The position numbers were made by a program, and so were the translations under genes. A stretch of 64,000 nucleotides of DNA from Marinospirillum alkalitolerans (GTDB lineage: Bacteria; Pseudomonadota; Gammaproteobacteria; Pseudomonadales; Halomonadaceae): assembly GCF_045055655.1 (NCBI RefSeq), contig NZ_JBANFI010000002.1, positions 186,001-250,000 of the forward strand, read 5' to 3'. This document shows, piece by piece, positions 8,122 to 16,341 of this stretch (the stretch's first letter is position 1; each line of letters starts with the position of its first letter). A model generated the notes under the pieces. It was given only the letters and a program-made list of their open reading frames with translations. It did no database searches and had not been told where the DNA came from.

Positions 8122-9669
8122 ATGAACAAAGACCAACTGGTGATTTTTGATACCACCTTGCGCGATGGCGAGCAAAGCCCCGGCGCCTCCATGACCAAGG
8201 ATGAAAAGGTGCGCATTGCCAAGATGCTCGAAAAGATGCATGTCGATGTCATCGAGGCTGGCTTTGCCATCGCCAGTGAGGGCGATTTTGCAGCCGTTCG
8301 CGCGGTGGCCACCGCCGTCAAGGACGCCACGGTCTGCTCTCTCTCCCGTGCGCTGGAGGCAGATATTCGCCGTGCTGCTGAGGCGATTCAACCCGCCAAC
8401 TCGGGCCGGATTCATACCTTTATCGCCACCAGCCCCATTCATATGCAGCACAAGCTGAACATGAGGCCCGAACAGGTGATCGAACAAGCCGTCAAGGCCG
8501 TCAAACTGGCGCGCAACCTTTGCGCTGATGTCGAGTTTTCCTGTGAAGACGCAGGGCGCTCTGAGATGGATTTCTTATGCCGTATTGTTGAAGCCGCGAT
8601 TGCAGCGGGTGCACGCACGATCAATATCCCCGATACAGTGGGCTACGCCATTCCTGAACTCTACGCTGAGCAAATACGCCAGCTGATCGAACGCGTACCA
8701 AATAGTGATCAGGCCATCTTCTCTGTCCACTGCCACAATGATCTGGGGCTGGCGGTTGCTAACTCGCTGGCGGCTGTTCAAGCCGGAGCGCGGCAGGTGG
8801 AGTGCACCATCAATGGTCTTGGGGAACGCGCAGGAAATGCCTCATTAGAGGAAATCGTCATGGCGGTACGAACCCGCCCAGATGTCTTCTCGGTCACCAC
8901 CGGTATCGATCCTGTGCATCTTGTTCCCACCTCGCGTCTGGTCTCAACGATTACCGGCTTTGCCGTTCAGCCCAATAAAGCCATCGTCGGTAAGAATGCC
9001 TTTGCGCATGAATCGGGCATTCATCAGGACGGCGTACTCAAGCACCGTGAAACCTATGAAATCATGAAGGCCGAAGATGTTGGCTGGCATACCAATGCCA
9101 TCGTGCTCGGTAAGCATTCAGGCCGGAATGCCTTCCGCTCGCGCTTACAGGATCTGGGGGTGGAGTTCGCTACTGAGCAGGAACTGAATCATGCCTTCAT
9201 GCTGTTTAAACAGCTGGCCGATAAAAAACATGATATCTACGATGAAGACCTGCAGGCACTGGTCAGCGATAGCCGTGCACATGAAGCCAGTGAGGTCATC
9301 CAACTGGTAGCACTAGAAGTACAATCCAAAACAGGAGAAATCCCGCTGGCAGAAGTCGTGCTGTCCATTCGCGGTCAAGAAGTTCGCACCCAAGCCAGTG
9401 GTTCTGGCCCAGTGGATGCGGTCTTTAAAGCCATAGAAAGCCAGGTCAACAGTGGTGCCAGTCTTGAGCTCTACTCAGTGAATGCCATCACCTCGGGGAC
9501 AGACTCCCAAGGCGAAGTGACGGTACGCCTCGCGCATACTGGCCGCCTGGTCAATGGCTTGGGTGCCGATACGGATATCGTTATTGCTTCGGCTAAGGCT
9601 TATATCCATGCCTTAAACGGACTCGAAGCCAATCTTGAACGCACCCACCCACAGGGGAGCGGCATTTGA
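8122..9669 (+). CDS. leuA: 2-isopropylmalate synthase LeuA
   Basis: First committed enzyme of leucine synthesis: condenses acetyl-CoA with 2-oxoisovalerate. The 515-residue length is that of the bacterial short form. Visible motifs are FDTTLRDGEQSPGASM at the start of the TIM barrel, SVHCHNDLGLA (metal-binding HxH) and FAHESGIHQDGVLK. The C-terminal ~120 residues form the LeuA regulatory domain that binds leucine for feedback inhibition. ATG 8122 has a GAGGAGAG ribosome site. Its TGA overlaps the TTG start of the next gene by three bases, implying translational coupling. No leuBCD genes are in the window. Confidence 0.96.
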   Translation: MNKDQLVIFDTTLRDGEQSPGASMTKDEKVRIAKMLEKMHVDVIEAGFAIASEGDFAAVRAVATAVKDATVCSLSRALEADIRRAAEAIQPANSGRIHTFIATSPIHMQHKLNMRPEQVIEQAVKAVKLARNLCADVEFSCEDAGRSEMDFLCRIVEAAIAAGARTINIPDTVGYAIPELYAEQIRQLIERVPNSDQAIFSVHCHNDLGLAVANSLAAVQAGARQVECTINGLGERAGNASLEEIVMAVRTRPDVFSVTTGIDPVHLVPTSRLVSTITGFAVQPNKAIVGKNAFAHESGIHQDGVLKHRETYEIMKAEDVGWHTNAIVLGKHSGRNAFRSRLQDLGVEFATEQELNHAFMLFKQLADKKHDIYDEDLQALVSDSRAHEASEVIQLVALEVQSKTGEIPLAEVVLSIRGQEVRTQASGSGPVDAVFKAIESQVNSGASLELYSVNAITSGTDSQGEVTVRLAHTGRLVNGLGADTDIVIASAKAYIHALNGLEANLERTHPQGSGI

Positions 9670-10448
9670 ACCTCAGCGTTACACAACAGCGGGCTGTGTA
9701 TTTGCAGCGTCTCGGCATTCCCTTGTGGGTGCCGCGTTACCAGCTGCCTGGGGCGGCTCCCAGTCAGGCCTGCACATGGCAGCAGCCGCCACCTCAGCCC
9801 AGTCGTAAAGAGCGGCTTCTACAGGCCACCGCAGCACTGGATCTCGCAGCCCCAGCCAGAGCGAAGACCGCGCAAGTTGCCGAGGCTGCAACCCCACTCA
9901 GGACGCCTCCAGCGGCAACAAAGCCGGTCACTGAGACGCCGCTGATCGAGCCTCAGACAGCGCCAACCAGCACAGCACCCGTGGAAGCCCCGTTACAAGC
10001 GGATATCTGGTTGCTGGCCAATGGCTGGCAGCTGGTGCTGGAGCTGGATGCCCCCTTAACCCAAGACGATATTCAGCTCACACAAAATCTTGTGCGCGCA
10101 CTGGCTCCTCAAGGCATCGGCCTGGTTTCGCAAAGGCAGTTCAGCTGGCCACGTCCACACCTGGCGGCTGGCAGTGCACAAGAGCTGACAACCAGCCTGC
10201 GTACCTTTCTCACTGGTGCTCAATACCAACAACACCCGATTGTGGGGCTGCTGGCATTGGGTCCAAGAGTGGCGCAGCTGCTCACTGAACCAAGCGTTCA
10301 GTGGCCGCCTCTGCCCACGGTGTACACTGGCCCATCACTGGCCCAGTTACGCGCTGCGGCAGAGCACAAGGCCCACTTTTGGCAACAGGCAGGCGATCAG
10401 GGGTTACGCGCTCATTTTGCCTCTTCTGCCTTAGTCTGGCCTGCATGA
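9666..10448 (+). CDS. holD: Probable DNA polymerase III psi subunit (HolD-like)
   Basis: A 260-residue protein starting at TTG 9666, overlapping the leuA stop. Three points suggest the clamp-loader psi subunit. The N-terminus has AVYLQRLGIPLWVPR, matching the short LGI..W..R segment by which HolD binds the chi subunit. The C-terminus has LAQLRAAAEHKAHFWQQ, resembling the last helix of E. coli HolD. The gene lies just before rimI, where holD also sits in E. coli. Residues ~40-110 are a low-complexity Ala/Pro/Thr linker, making it about twice enterobacterial length. Sequence conservation in this family is weak, so the call is tentative. Its stop overlaps the rimI start (ATGA). Confidence 0.55.
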   Translation: MNLSVTQQRAVYLQRLGIPLWVPRYQLPGAAPSQACTWQQPPPQPSRKERLLQATAALDLAAPARAKTAQVAEAATPLRTPPAATKPVTETPLIEPQTAPTSTAPVEAPLQADIWLLANGWQLVLELDAPLTQDDIQLTQNLVRALAPQGIGLVSQRQFSWPRPHLAAGSAQELTTSLRTFLTGAQYQQHPIVGLLALGPRVAQLLTEPSVQWPPLPTVYTGPSLAQLRAAAEHKAHFWQQAGDQGLRAHFASSALVWPA

Positions 10449-10969
10449 TACTGGATCACTCTTCGATGCAACCCACCTACCCTGCTCCACAGCGCTTACA
10501 AGGCAAACATCTGGCAGATCTGCTCTCACTGGCACACGCCGCTGACCCTGATGCCTGGCCAGATCAACACTGGGAAACCAGCTTACATCAGGATTGGGTT
10601 TTGGGGCTCTATGATCCCCAAGGTCAGCTGATGACAGCACTGATCCTAGGTCGCACACCTTTTGATGCCGAGGTGTATTATCTGCTCAGTCACCCGCTAG
10701 TCCGACGTCAAGGCTGGGCGCAGCATCTCCTTCAGGCTGGTCTCGCCTTGGCCTTTGATTCTTGGCAGGTTGAGCAGGTGTTGCTTGAGGTGCGTGCATC
10801 CAATCAGCCCGCACAGCAGCTTTATTTAGCCGCAGGATTTGAGAAGAGCGGTGTACGACGTCGCTATTATCCAGCGCGTGAAACCGAAGGGGAACGTGAA
10901 GACGCCTGGCTGTATCATCTGAACGCGATGGATTACCAGGCTTTAATCTATCCGACAGAGACAGAGTAA
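10445..10969 (+). CDS. rimI: Ribosomal-protein alanine N-acetyltransferase RimI-like
   Basis: A 174-residue GNAT acetyltransferase that in E. coli acetylates the N-terminal alanine of ribosomal protein S18. GNAT landmarks: YYLLSHPLVRRQGWAQHLLQ, an acetyl-CoA pyrophosphate-binding segment (RRQGWA in place of the usual Q/RxxGxG/A), then LLEVRASNQPAQQLYLAAGFE, the typical RimI motif B. The reading frame extends upstream, but the ATG at 10445 overlaps the preceding stop as ATGA, as expected for coupling. RBS information lies inside the upstream gene. The N-terminus is longer than in E. coli, so the substrate is inferred from family and context. Confidence 0.8.
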   Translation: MILDHSSMQPTYPAPQRLQGKHLADLLSLAHAADPDAWPDQHWETSLHQDWVLGLYDPQGQLMTALILGRTPFDAEVYYLLSHPLVRRQGWAQHLLQAGLALAFDSWQVEQVLLEVRASNQPAQQLYLAAGFEKSGVRRRYYPARETEGEREDAWLYHLNAMDYQALIYPTETE

Positions 10970-11024
10970 ACCTGTCTCGGTGAAGGCATTGCTATCAAAA
11001 AAGCTTCAGTGAACCTGCTTCAGT

Positions 11025-11056
11025 AAAACTGTACTTCAATAAAACTGTACTTCAAT
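11025..11056. repeat. Two tandem copies of a 16-bp unit
   Basis: AAAACTGTACTTCAAT occurs twice head to tail (11025-11040, 11041-11056). A related partial unit (AGCTTCAGT, CTGCTTCAGT) lies just upstream. The array abuts the zapB terminator. No function is evident. Confidence 0.8.
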
Positions 11057-11086
11057 AAAAAGCGCCTCGCTGAAGGAGGCCCAAAA
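11057..11086 (-). terminator. Intrinsic terminator of zapB
   Basis: On the minus strand GCCTC (11080-11076), a 7-base loop and GAGGC (11068-11064) are followed by GCTTTTTATT. A's on the other side of the stem make it possibly bidirectional, also serving rimI. Confidence 0.6.
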
Positions 11087-11131
11087 AGTATCGTCTCAGC
11101 GTCACACTCACCATGTGACGCGACACAACCA

Positions 11132-11377
11132 CTACCAGCTGCTGGATGTGCTTTCTTCAGCAGGCGCTTCAGCTTCGTCCTTGGCTTCATCCATTGTGCT
11201 TTCTAGTTCACTGAACTTGCCGAGCAGCAGACCCAGTTTTTCTTCCCAAGCTTGTTTTTCCGCTTTCAGCTGGGCATTTTCTTCTTTCAGTTCGTCCATT
11301 TCGAGGCGCAGCATATCCAAATTATCCAAGGTGGTTTGTACCTTGGCTTCCAACTGACTTAATAGATCGAGGCTCAT
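11132..11377 (-). CDS. zapB: Cell-division coiled-coil protein ZapB
   Basis: An 81-residue, almost wholly coiled-coil acidic protein: heptads run from LLSQLEAKVQTTLDNLDMLR through LKEENAQLKAEKQAWEEKL. Length and the ENAQLKxE segment match ZapB, which forms filaments at the Z-ring through ZapA and links it to MatP at the chromosome terminus. The last ~20 residues are low-complexity and acidic. The gene is monocistronic between the terminator at 11057-11086 and a 150-base gap before fabY. Confidence 0.8.
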   Translation of the reverse strand: MSLDLLSQLEAKVQTTLDNLDMLRLEMDELKEENAQLKAEKQAWEEKLGLLLGKFSELESTMDEAKDEAEAPAEESTSSSW

Positions 11378-11527
11378 GCGCTTGGCTCCTTACAGATCAA
11401 CAGATCGAATCAACAGCGCCTGCCCATCTGGACAGATGCATTTTTCTCTATTGTGCACGTTTTATCAGGCTTGTATAGCCTGAAACGTCGACAAAAGCTC
11501 TTTTCAGTGACACCCTGGCATTCTGCC

Positions 11528-13465
11528 TTAGGAGGCATCCGGTGACGCTGCCTCTTCTGACATATCCGTAAAGGGATTGTTCAGCTGTAAATTGATCTGT
11601 TGTGCATAGCCGGGAATCTTGAGCTGCTGGGCCTCCCAGATCAGTTCTTCACCTTCTAATACCTGCTCACCAAACTGATAAGTCAGATTAAACTGCCCCG
11701 CCAAGGCGCGCTCATCATAGGCTTGACTGGCTTGTAGACGTTCAGCCAGTTGATCCTGATAACGCAGCATGGCTTGACGCCCATAACGCTGTGTCAGCAT
11801 CTTCTCTGTCACATGTGGGGCCAAAACCAGAGCACTGGCATTATTGCCACCAAAACCCTTGGCATTCAGCAGCGCCATATCCAGGGTGTGCGGACCCAAC
11901 TGCTGATGTTCTAAGCTCAAAGCCAGATGTGACGCCTCGATATCCTCTGCAAAGGCGGTGGCAGTAGTAATGCCCGGTAACCAACCTGTCGCCCAGGTGC
12001 CCAAGGCACTCATCAGCTGATCTCCCCCTGCGGTGCCTTGCGAGTGCCCGACATAGGCCTTGATCGCAGCCACTGGCCAAGCAGGAATCCCCATCGCCTT
12101 GGCGACCTGATTGAGCACATGAGATTCGGTCACTCGGTTTTTCGGTGTGCTGGTACCATGCGCATGGACAAAACTTCGCTGCTGCAAGGCACGCTCACCC
12201 AGAATACTGCGCCCCAAGGCGGCCGCCTTGGCCAGCGTAATATAGTTGCCTATACCTGGTGCCGAAATAGAACGCTTAAAGCCATCCGCATTCGAGAAGA
12301 CCTCCGGCACGGCACCCAGCAGCTGGCAGCCCTGCTCCAGCGCCAGACGATCATCAACCAGCAGCACAAACTGCGCTGACTCAGCAATGGTAAAACCACA
12401 GTTATGCGCAAAGGGGCGGCAGGCACGGCGGTAATCCTGATCACTGAGGCTCTCCAAACCGTCTAATGCGCGCAGGCTCGCATCATCAGCCAAGGCACCC
12501 ATAGCACGGAAACCCTCAATGATTTCGGGCGTGACAGGCGCATCCGCCGTGCCAACCAGCGCGATCCGTAAACGCCCAGAGCGAATCGCATTCGTCGCTG
12601 CTTGGAGGTTGTAAAGAAAAGTGGCGCAGGCCCCCAGTAGACCACTGGACTGACCGACATTACCCAAAACATAGGCATTGATAAAATCAGCCGTCATCTG
12701 TGCATAGCCCAGCGGCATCTGTTTTGAAGTCGTGCGCTTGCCAGTGACAGGACTTTGCAGCAGGCCGCCCCAACCCTCTTGATCTAGCTGCCCGATTGAA
12801 TTACTGGCAAATACACCTATCTGATCAGGCTTGACCTGGGCAGCCAGATCTTCCCAAATCAACCCACTTTGGCCAAGCAGATCTGAGGCACCAAAGATCG
12901 CCATCTGCAAAGCACGCGGATGATTGGCACTACGATAAAACGCCCCCGGATGAAAACCAGTGGGCAACAAGCCTGCGGCCTGCACCAGTGCTTCTCTGGG
13001 CAGCGAGAGGGTCGCCTTCAGCGGCTGATTGACCTGCACCTCAACATCTGTCGCGGATAAAGGCACCACCTGCCAGCCCAGAGGCAGACGCTCAGGCAAC
13101 TGGCGGCGTTTTAAACGGAAAGTCAGCGGCTGATCTCCCGGCTTCAGCTCCAAAGCCTGGGTGGCAGGGTGGGCCTGCACATCAAACCAATCTGGATGAA
13201 TGCGGCGGATTAAACTTTGATCCAAAAGCTGTGCTTGATAACGTGCAATCAGCGCCTGAGTGCTGAGCTGACCCTCTGGAGTACGCCATTGCTGATCAGC
13301 CACCTGCTCTGCAACCCCAGTTAAACTGGCAAGGGAGAGCAGGGTGCGCTGTTGTTCATCGGTAGAAAGCTGATCAAAAATCATGCGACGAAAAGCATGA
13401 TGGCCTGAGGTGCGTCCAGCTGGGCTCACGCCACCCATGCCGACGATGACGGGTAAATGCGACAA
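11528..13465 (-). CDS. fabY: Long beta-ketoacyl-ACP synthase, FabY type
   Basis: A 645-residue condensing enzyme. Its catalytic Cys lies near residue 280 (LLGACATFLYNLQAA), with a first His near 436 (FVHAHGTSTPKN) and a second in YVGHSQGTAGGDQL: the Cys-His-His triad of KAS I/II enzymes. The length and the start (PVIVGMGGVSPAGRTSGHHAF) match FabY of Pseudomonas, which starts fatty-acid synthesis by condensing acetyl-CoA with malonyl-ACP in place of FabH. The start is TTG 13465 with AGAGGA seven bases upstream. It follows the MalT-like regulator after 108 bases on the same strand; transcriptional coupling is unproven. Confidence 0.88.
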   Translation of the reverse strand: MSHLPVIVGMGGVSPAGRTSGHHAFRRMIFDQLSTDEQQRTLLSLASLTGVAEQVADQQWRTPEGQLSTQALIARYQAQLLDQSLIRRIHPDWFDVQAHPATQALELKPGDQPLTFRLKRRQLPERLPLGWQVVPLSATDVEVQVNQPLKATLSLPREALVQAAGLLPTGFHPGAFYRSANHPRALQMAIFGASDLLGQSGLIWEDLAAQVKPDQIGVFASNSIGQLDQEGWGGLLQSPVTGKRTTSKQMPLGYAQMTADFINAYVLGNVGQSSGLLGACATFLYNLQAATNAIRSGRLRIALVGTADAPVTPEIIEGFRAMGALADDASLRALDGLESLSDQDYRRACRPFAHNCGFTIAESAQFVLLVDDRLALEQGCQLLGAVPEVFSNADGFKRSISAPGIGNYITLAKAAALGRSILGERALQQRSFVHAHGTSTPKNRVTESHVLNQVAKAMGIPAWPVAAIKAYVGHSQGTAGGDQLMSALGTWATGWLPGITTATAFAEDIEASHLALSLEHQQLGPHTLDMALLNAKGFGGNNASALVLAPHVTEKMLTQRYGRQAMLRYQDQLAERLQASQAYDERALAGQFNLTYQFGEQVLEGEELIWEAQQLKIPGYAQQINLQLNNPFTDMSEEAASPDAS

Positions 13466-13573
13466 AAGACTGTCCTCTGACTGGCTGGTTTTGGCTTATC
13501 TTAGCACTGCGTGCACAACAGCACTATGGCCGAGCGTTTTAAACGCTTTTTCAGACAGGCGCAACCCATAGCT

Positions 13574-16198
13574 TTAAAGCAGCTCCAAGCTTTGTGCGCG
13601 CGTGACCGCCTGAGTACGCGACTTCACATCCAGCTTACGCAAAATGGCTTTCACATGGGTTTTGACGGTGTGAATTGAGATAAAAAGCCGTTCTGCAATA
13701 TCCTGATTACTTAAACCCTCCGCCATCAACAGCAACACCTTTTTCTCGCGACCCGACAAGGGCTCGTAAGCCAGATTCAAATCCGGCTGCGGCAGCCCAT
13801 CACGCAGCTGGCTGATTTTCTTCAGCAGTTGTTGTGCAAAAAGATGCAGAGCCGAACCTTCAACCAGTTGTTCCGTCAACTCTTGCAACAGCTCTGCCAG
13901 CGTGGCATCCACACTGAAAAAAGGCTGGCGACACTGCTCAGGTTGCGCCAAAACCAAGGCCTGACGCAACAAGGTCTGTGCAGCTTTTTGATCACGCTGA
14001 TAGCGGCGAATCAGCGCCTTTTGCACAAAGAGCAGGATCATCGCCGCAGGATAGTCCGCCAGCTCGGCTTCAAGCTGATCAAGCAGCGCACTGGCATCTT
14101 GCCACTGCTGCGCCGACATCAAGGCTCTGGCCTGCAGAACCTGCTGCCACAGGCGCTGACGAGGGATCAATTCAATGCTGACCACACCTTGGCGTTCACC
14201 AGAGCGGCTGAGTTGTCCAAGCCAAGTCATGGCTTGTTCCTTCTTGCCCTCATCCAGCCATAAGTTGGCTTTGAGTGCTGTAATCGCCGGTAGATAAACC
14301 TGAGCGGGCACCTGCCAAGACTGCATCCGCGCCTCGGCTTCTGACAGGATGCGATAAGCCTGTGCTTGCTGTCCTTCAAGACGTGACCAGAGAGAGCGCA
14401 AAAGCTCACCACTGACCAGCCAAGGGTCCTGCTGCTCCAAGGCAATCGCCAGACCCAGCTCCAACTGCTGTTGACCCGCTGGTAAATCAGCCTGCAACCA
14501 GTGCACATAGGCCAGCAAAAGAGCACATCGACCTGTTGCCAGCTGTGGCGGCGCTGTTAACGCCAGAGCCTGCTGTAACAGATCAACAGCATTCAGCAGA
14601 TGCCCCTTACCGACTTCGATCGTGGCCTGCTCCCAGCTCAACCACTGCACTAATGCCGATGAGGGCTGTTGATGCACGCCCTCCCAGGACACACGGTTGT
14701 AAGCCCGCGCCGCCTTATAGAGACCTTCACTCTGAGCAAGACGCACCAGCAGACTCCGCACCAGCACCTGTAGCACCAGAGGCAGGTGGATCAACTGATC
14801 ATAAACCGCCAAGATATCACGCTGGGCCTGCTTTACCTCGCCAGCATCGGCATACCACCAGGCCTGAAGCAGCTGGTATTCCAATGCCCCTGATTCCGGC
14901 AAGCTGTCAGCACGGATTTCGGCATAGAGTGCCAGATAAGCTTCTAGGCGTTGATGCTGGCCCAGCAAGGCGGCAATCCAAGCATAGACCAACAACAAGC
15001 GTGGCTGGGTTTGTAGCGCCTGCTCGCTCAAAGCCACGCGCCAGCGCAACAAGGGTGCACAATTCAGGCCGCTCAATAGAGGCTGTGCCAGCTGCTCAAC
15101 CAGCGTCAGTAATAATGCCGTTTCATCCAGCTCTAAAGCCAAATCAGCAATCATCGGTAACGGGTAATGCTCTGCTAACCAAGGCAGGTGTGCGGCGAGG
15201 TTGACTGCGGCAGAGGTGCTCAACAGGCTCTTGAGTAAGGGATGCAGCTGATACCCCTGCGGAAGAAGATCAGAAGGCAACACCCAGCCCTGATGCTGCC
15301 AAAGAAGCAAGCTATTGGCCTTTAACTCAGCGGCCGCCTGCTGACCCAGAAAATGATGCAAAAGCGGCCAGTCCACAGCGGGCAGTTGCGCCAAACAGGC
15401 CAAGGCACGGTATTCATACTCGGTGAGCTCATCGAGCAGTGTTTCACGCAAAAATAGACTGGTGCGCGCCAGTGCCTGATGGGGCGCTTCGCCCACCTGT
15501 GCCATCAAACGGACTGCCGCTGCCAGCCCCCAGGTCTGCTGCTCGATTAATTCAGCCTCTTGGCGTAGCAAAGGCTTGTTGAGCTGCTGAAAAAGCTCTT
15601 GAATCTCATCCACCGTAAAGGCCAGATCCTGCGCCTGCAGCACCAGAAGCTGATCTTGTATATCCCAGTGTGCCAGCTTGAGCTGCACATCAAGACGAGA
15701 GGTCAGCACGAGATGGCAGTGAGGGGGGAGCTGATCGACCAGCCAGTGCACCAGATGCCGAGCCGCATCCTCACCAAGCCGCTCCAAGCCATCCAGCACC
15801 CAGTAGAGGCGGGTATCAGTGTACTGATCCATTAGCCGCATCAACGGCGCTAGACGCGCCTCAATCGGTCGAGACTGTAGTTCATCTTGCTGCCAACGCT
15901 CTGCCAGAGCCTTGAGTTCGCGCTCACTCACACCCAGCTGCTTTTCCAGGCACACCAGCAAAGAGGCCAGCAGACGCTGCCAATCCTGATCCTGCTGATC
16001 TAAATTCAGCCAGCACCAAGGCGCACTTTGGCGCTCTAGCCATTGCAGTAAAAGCAAGGACTTACCGCTTCCGGGCAAACCCTGCAATAACACCACACGG
16101 CGATCGGCCGCAGCGGTTAATTGGCGCAGTAGGCGCTCCCTGACTAAGCAGGCTGCTGGAGCGGGTGGAGGATAGAACTTCATGGGCAACAGAACCAC
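13574..16198 (-). CDS. MalT-like LuxR-family ATPase transcriptional activator
   Basis: An 874-residue STAND-type regulator. A P-loop (LQGLPGSGKSLLLLQW, residues ~38-53) opens the NTPase module; VLDGLERLGE is the Walker B region. A long helical TPR-like sensor region (~400-800) follows, and a LuxR/NarL helix-turn-helix closes the protein (LSGREKKVLLLMAEGLSNQD onward). In MalT-type proteins inducer and ATP drive oligomerisation and promoter activation. GTG 16198 has AAGGAG five bases upstream; ATG 16183 is the alternative. It lies immediately downstream of the acylase, DUF1329 and DUF1302 genes on the same strand, so it is the likely local activator. Inducer unknown. Confidence 0.85.
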   Translation of the reverse strand: MVLLPMKFYPPPAPAACLVRERLLRQLTAAADRRVVLLQGLPGSGKSLLLLQWLERQSAPWCWLNLDQQDQDWQRLLASLLVCLEKQLGVSERELKALAERWQQDELQSRPIEARLAPLMRLMDQYTDTRLYWVLDGLERLGEDAARHLVHWLVDQLPPHCHLVLTSRLDVQLKLAHWDIQDQLLVLQAQDLAFTVDEIQELFQQLNKPLLRQEAELIEQQTWGLAAAVRLMAQVGEAPHQALARTSLFLRETLLDELTEYEYRALACLAQLPAVDWPLLHHFLGQQAAAELKANSLLLWQHQGWVLPSDLLPQGYQLHPLLKSLLSTSAAVNLAAHLPWLAEHYPLPMIADLALELDETALLLTLVEQLAQPLLSGLNCAPLLRWRVALSEQALQTQPRLLLVYAWIAALLGQHQRLEAYLALYAEIRADSLPESGALEYQLLQAWWYADAGEVKQAQRDILAVYDQLIHLPLVLQVLVRSLLVRLAQSEGLYKAARAYNRVSWEGVHQQPSSALVQWLSWEQATIEVGKGHLLNAVDLLQQALALTAPPQLATGRCALLLAYVHWLQADLPAGQQQLELGLAIALEQQDPWLVSGELLRSLWSRLEGQQAQAYRILSEAEARMQSWQVPAQVYLPAITALKANLWLDEGKKEQAMTWLGQLSRSGERQGVVSIELIPRQRLWQQVLQARALMSAQQWQDASALLDQLEAELADYPAAMILLFVQKALIRRYQRDQKAAQTLLRQALVLAQPEQCRQPFFSVDATLAELLQELTEQLVEGSALHLFAQQLLKKISQLRDGLPQPDLNLAYEPLSGREKKVLLLMAEGLSNQDIAERLFISIHTVKTHVKAILRKLDVKSRTQAVTRAQSLELL

Positions 16199-16292
16199 AG
16201 CTTCTCCTTAAGAGACAGGCATCAAGCCAGCACTGTGCCAAACTCAGCTGGATTTGCAAAGGGTTCTGTGTGGAAGCATTCAGAATTCAGGA

Positions 16293-16322
16293 ACCATCCC
16301 CCGCACGTTGACGAGGGATGGT
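16293..16322 (-). terminator. Hairpin after the acylase gene
   Basis: ACCATCCC (16293-16300) and GGGATGGT (16315-16322) pair perfectly across a 14-base loop, just past the acylase stop and before the regulator gene. There is no U-tract, so it may be a weak terminator or a processing/stability hairpin. Confidence 0.45.
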
Positions 16323-16341
16323 AACAGGCAGGTCAACCAGA

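Noticed and set aside
13533..13551. AGCGTTT-T-AAACGCT followed by TTTT between fabY and the MalT-like gene
   Set aside because: The loop is one base, so the hairpin cannot form as drawn, and the T-tract is on the strand opposite to both genes.
14536..15204. Long plus-strand frame (222 codons) inside the MalT-like gene
   Set aside because: Antisense shadow of a well-supported 874-residue gene; very Pro/Ala/Arg-rich and without domains.
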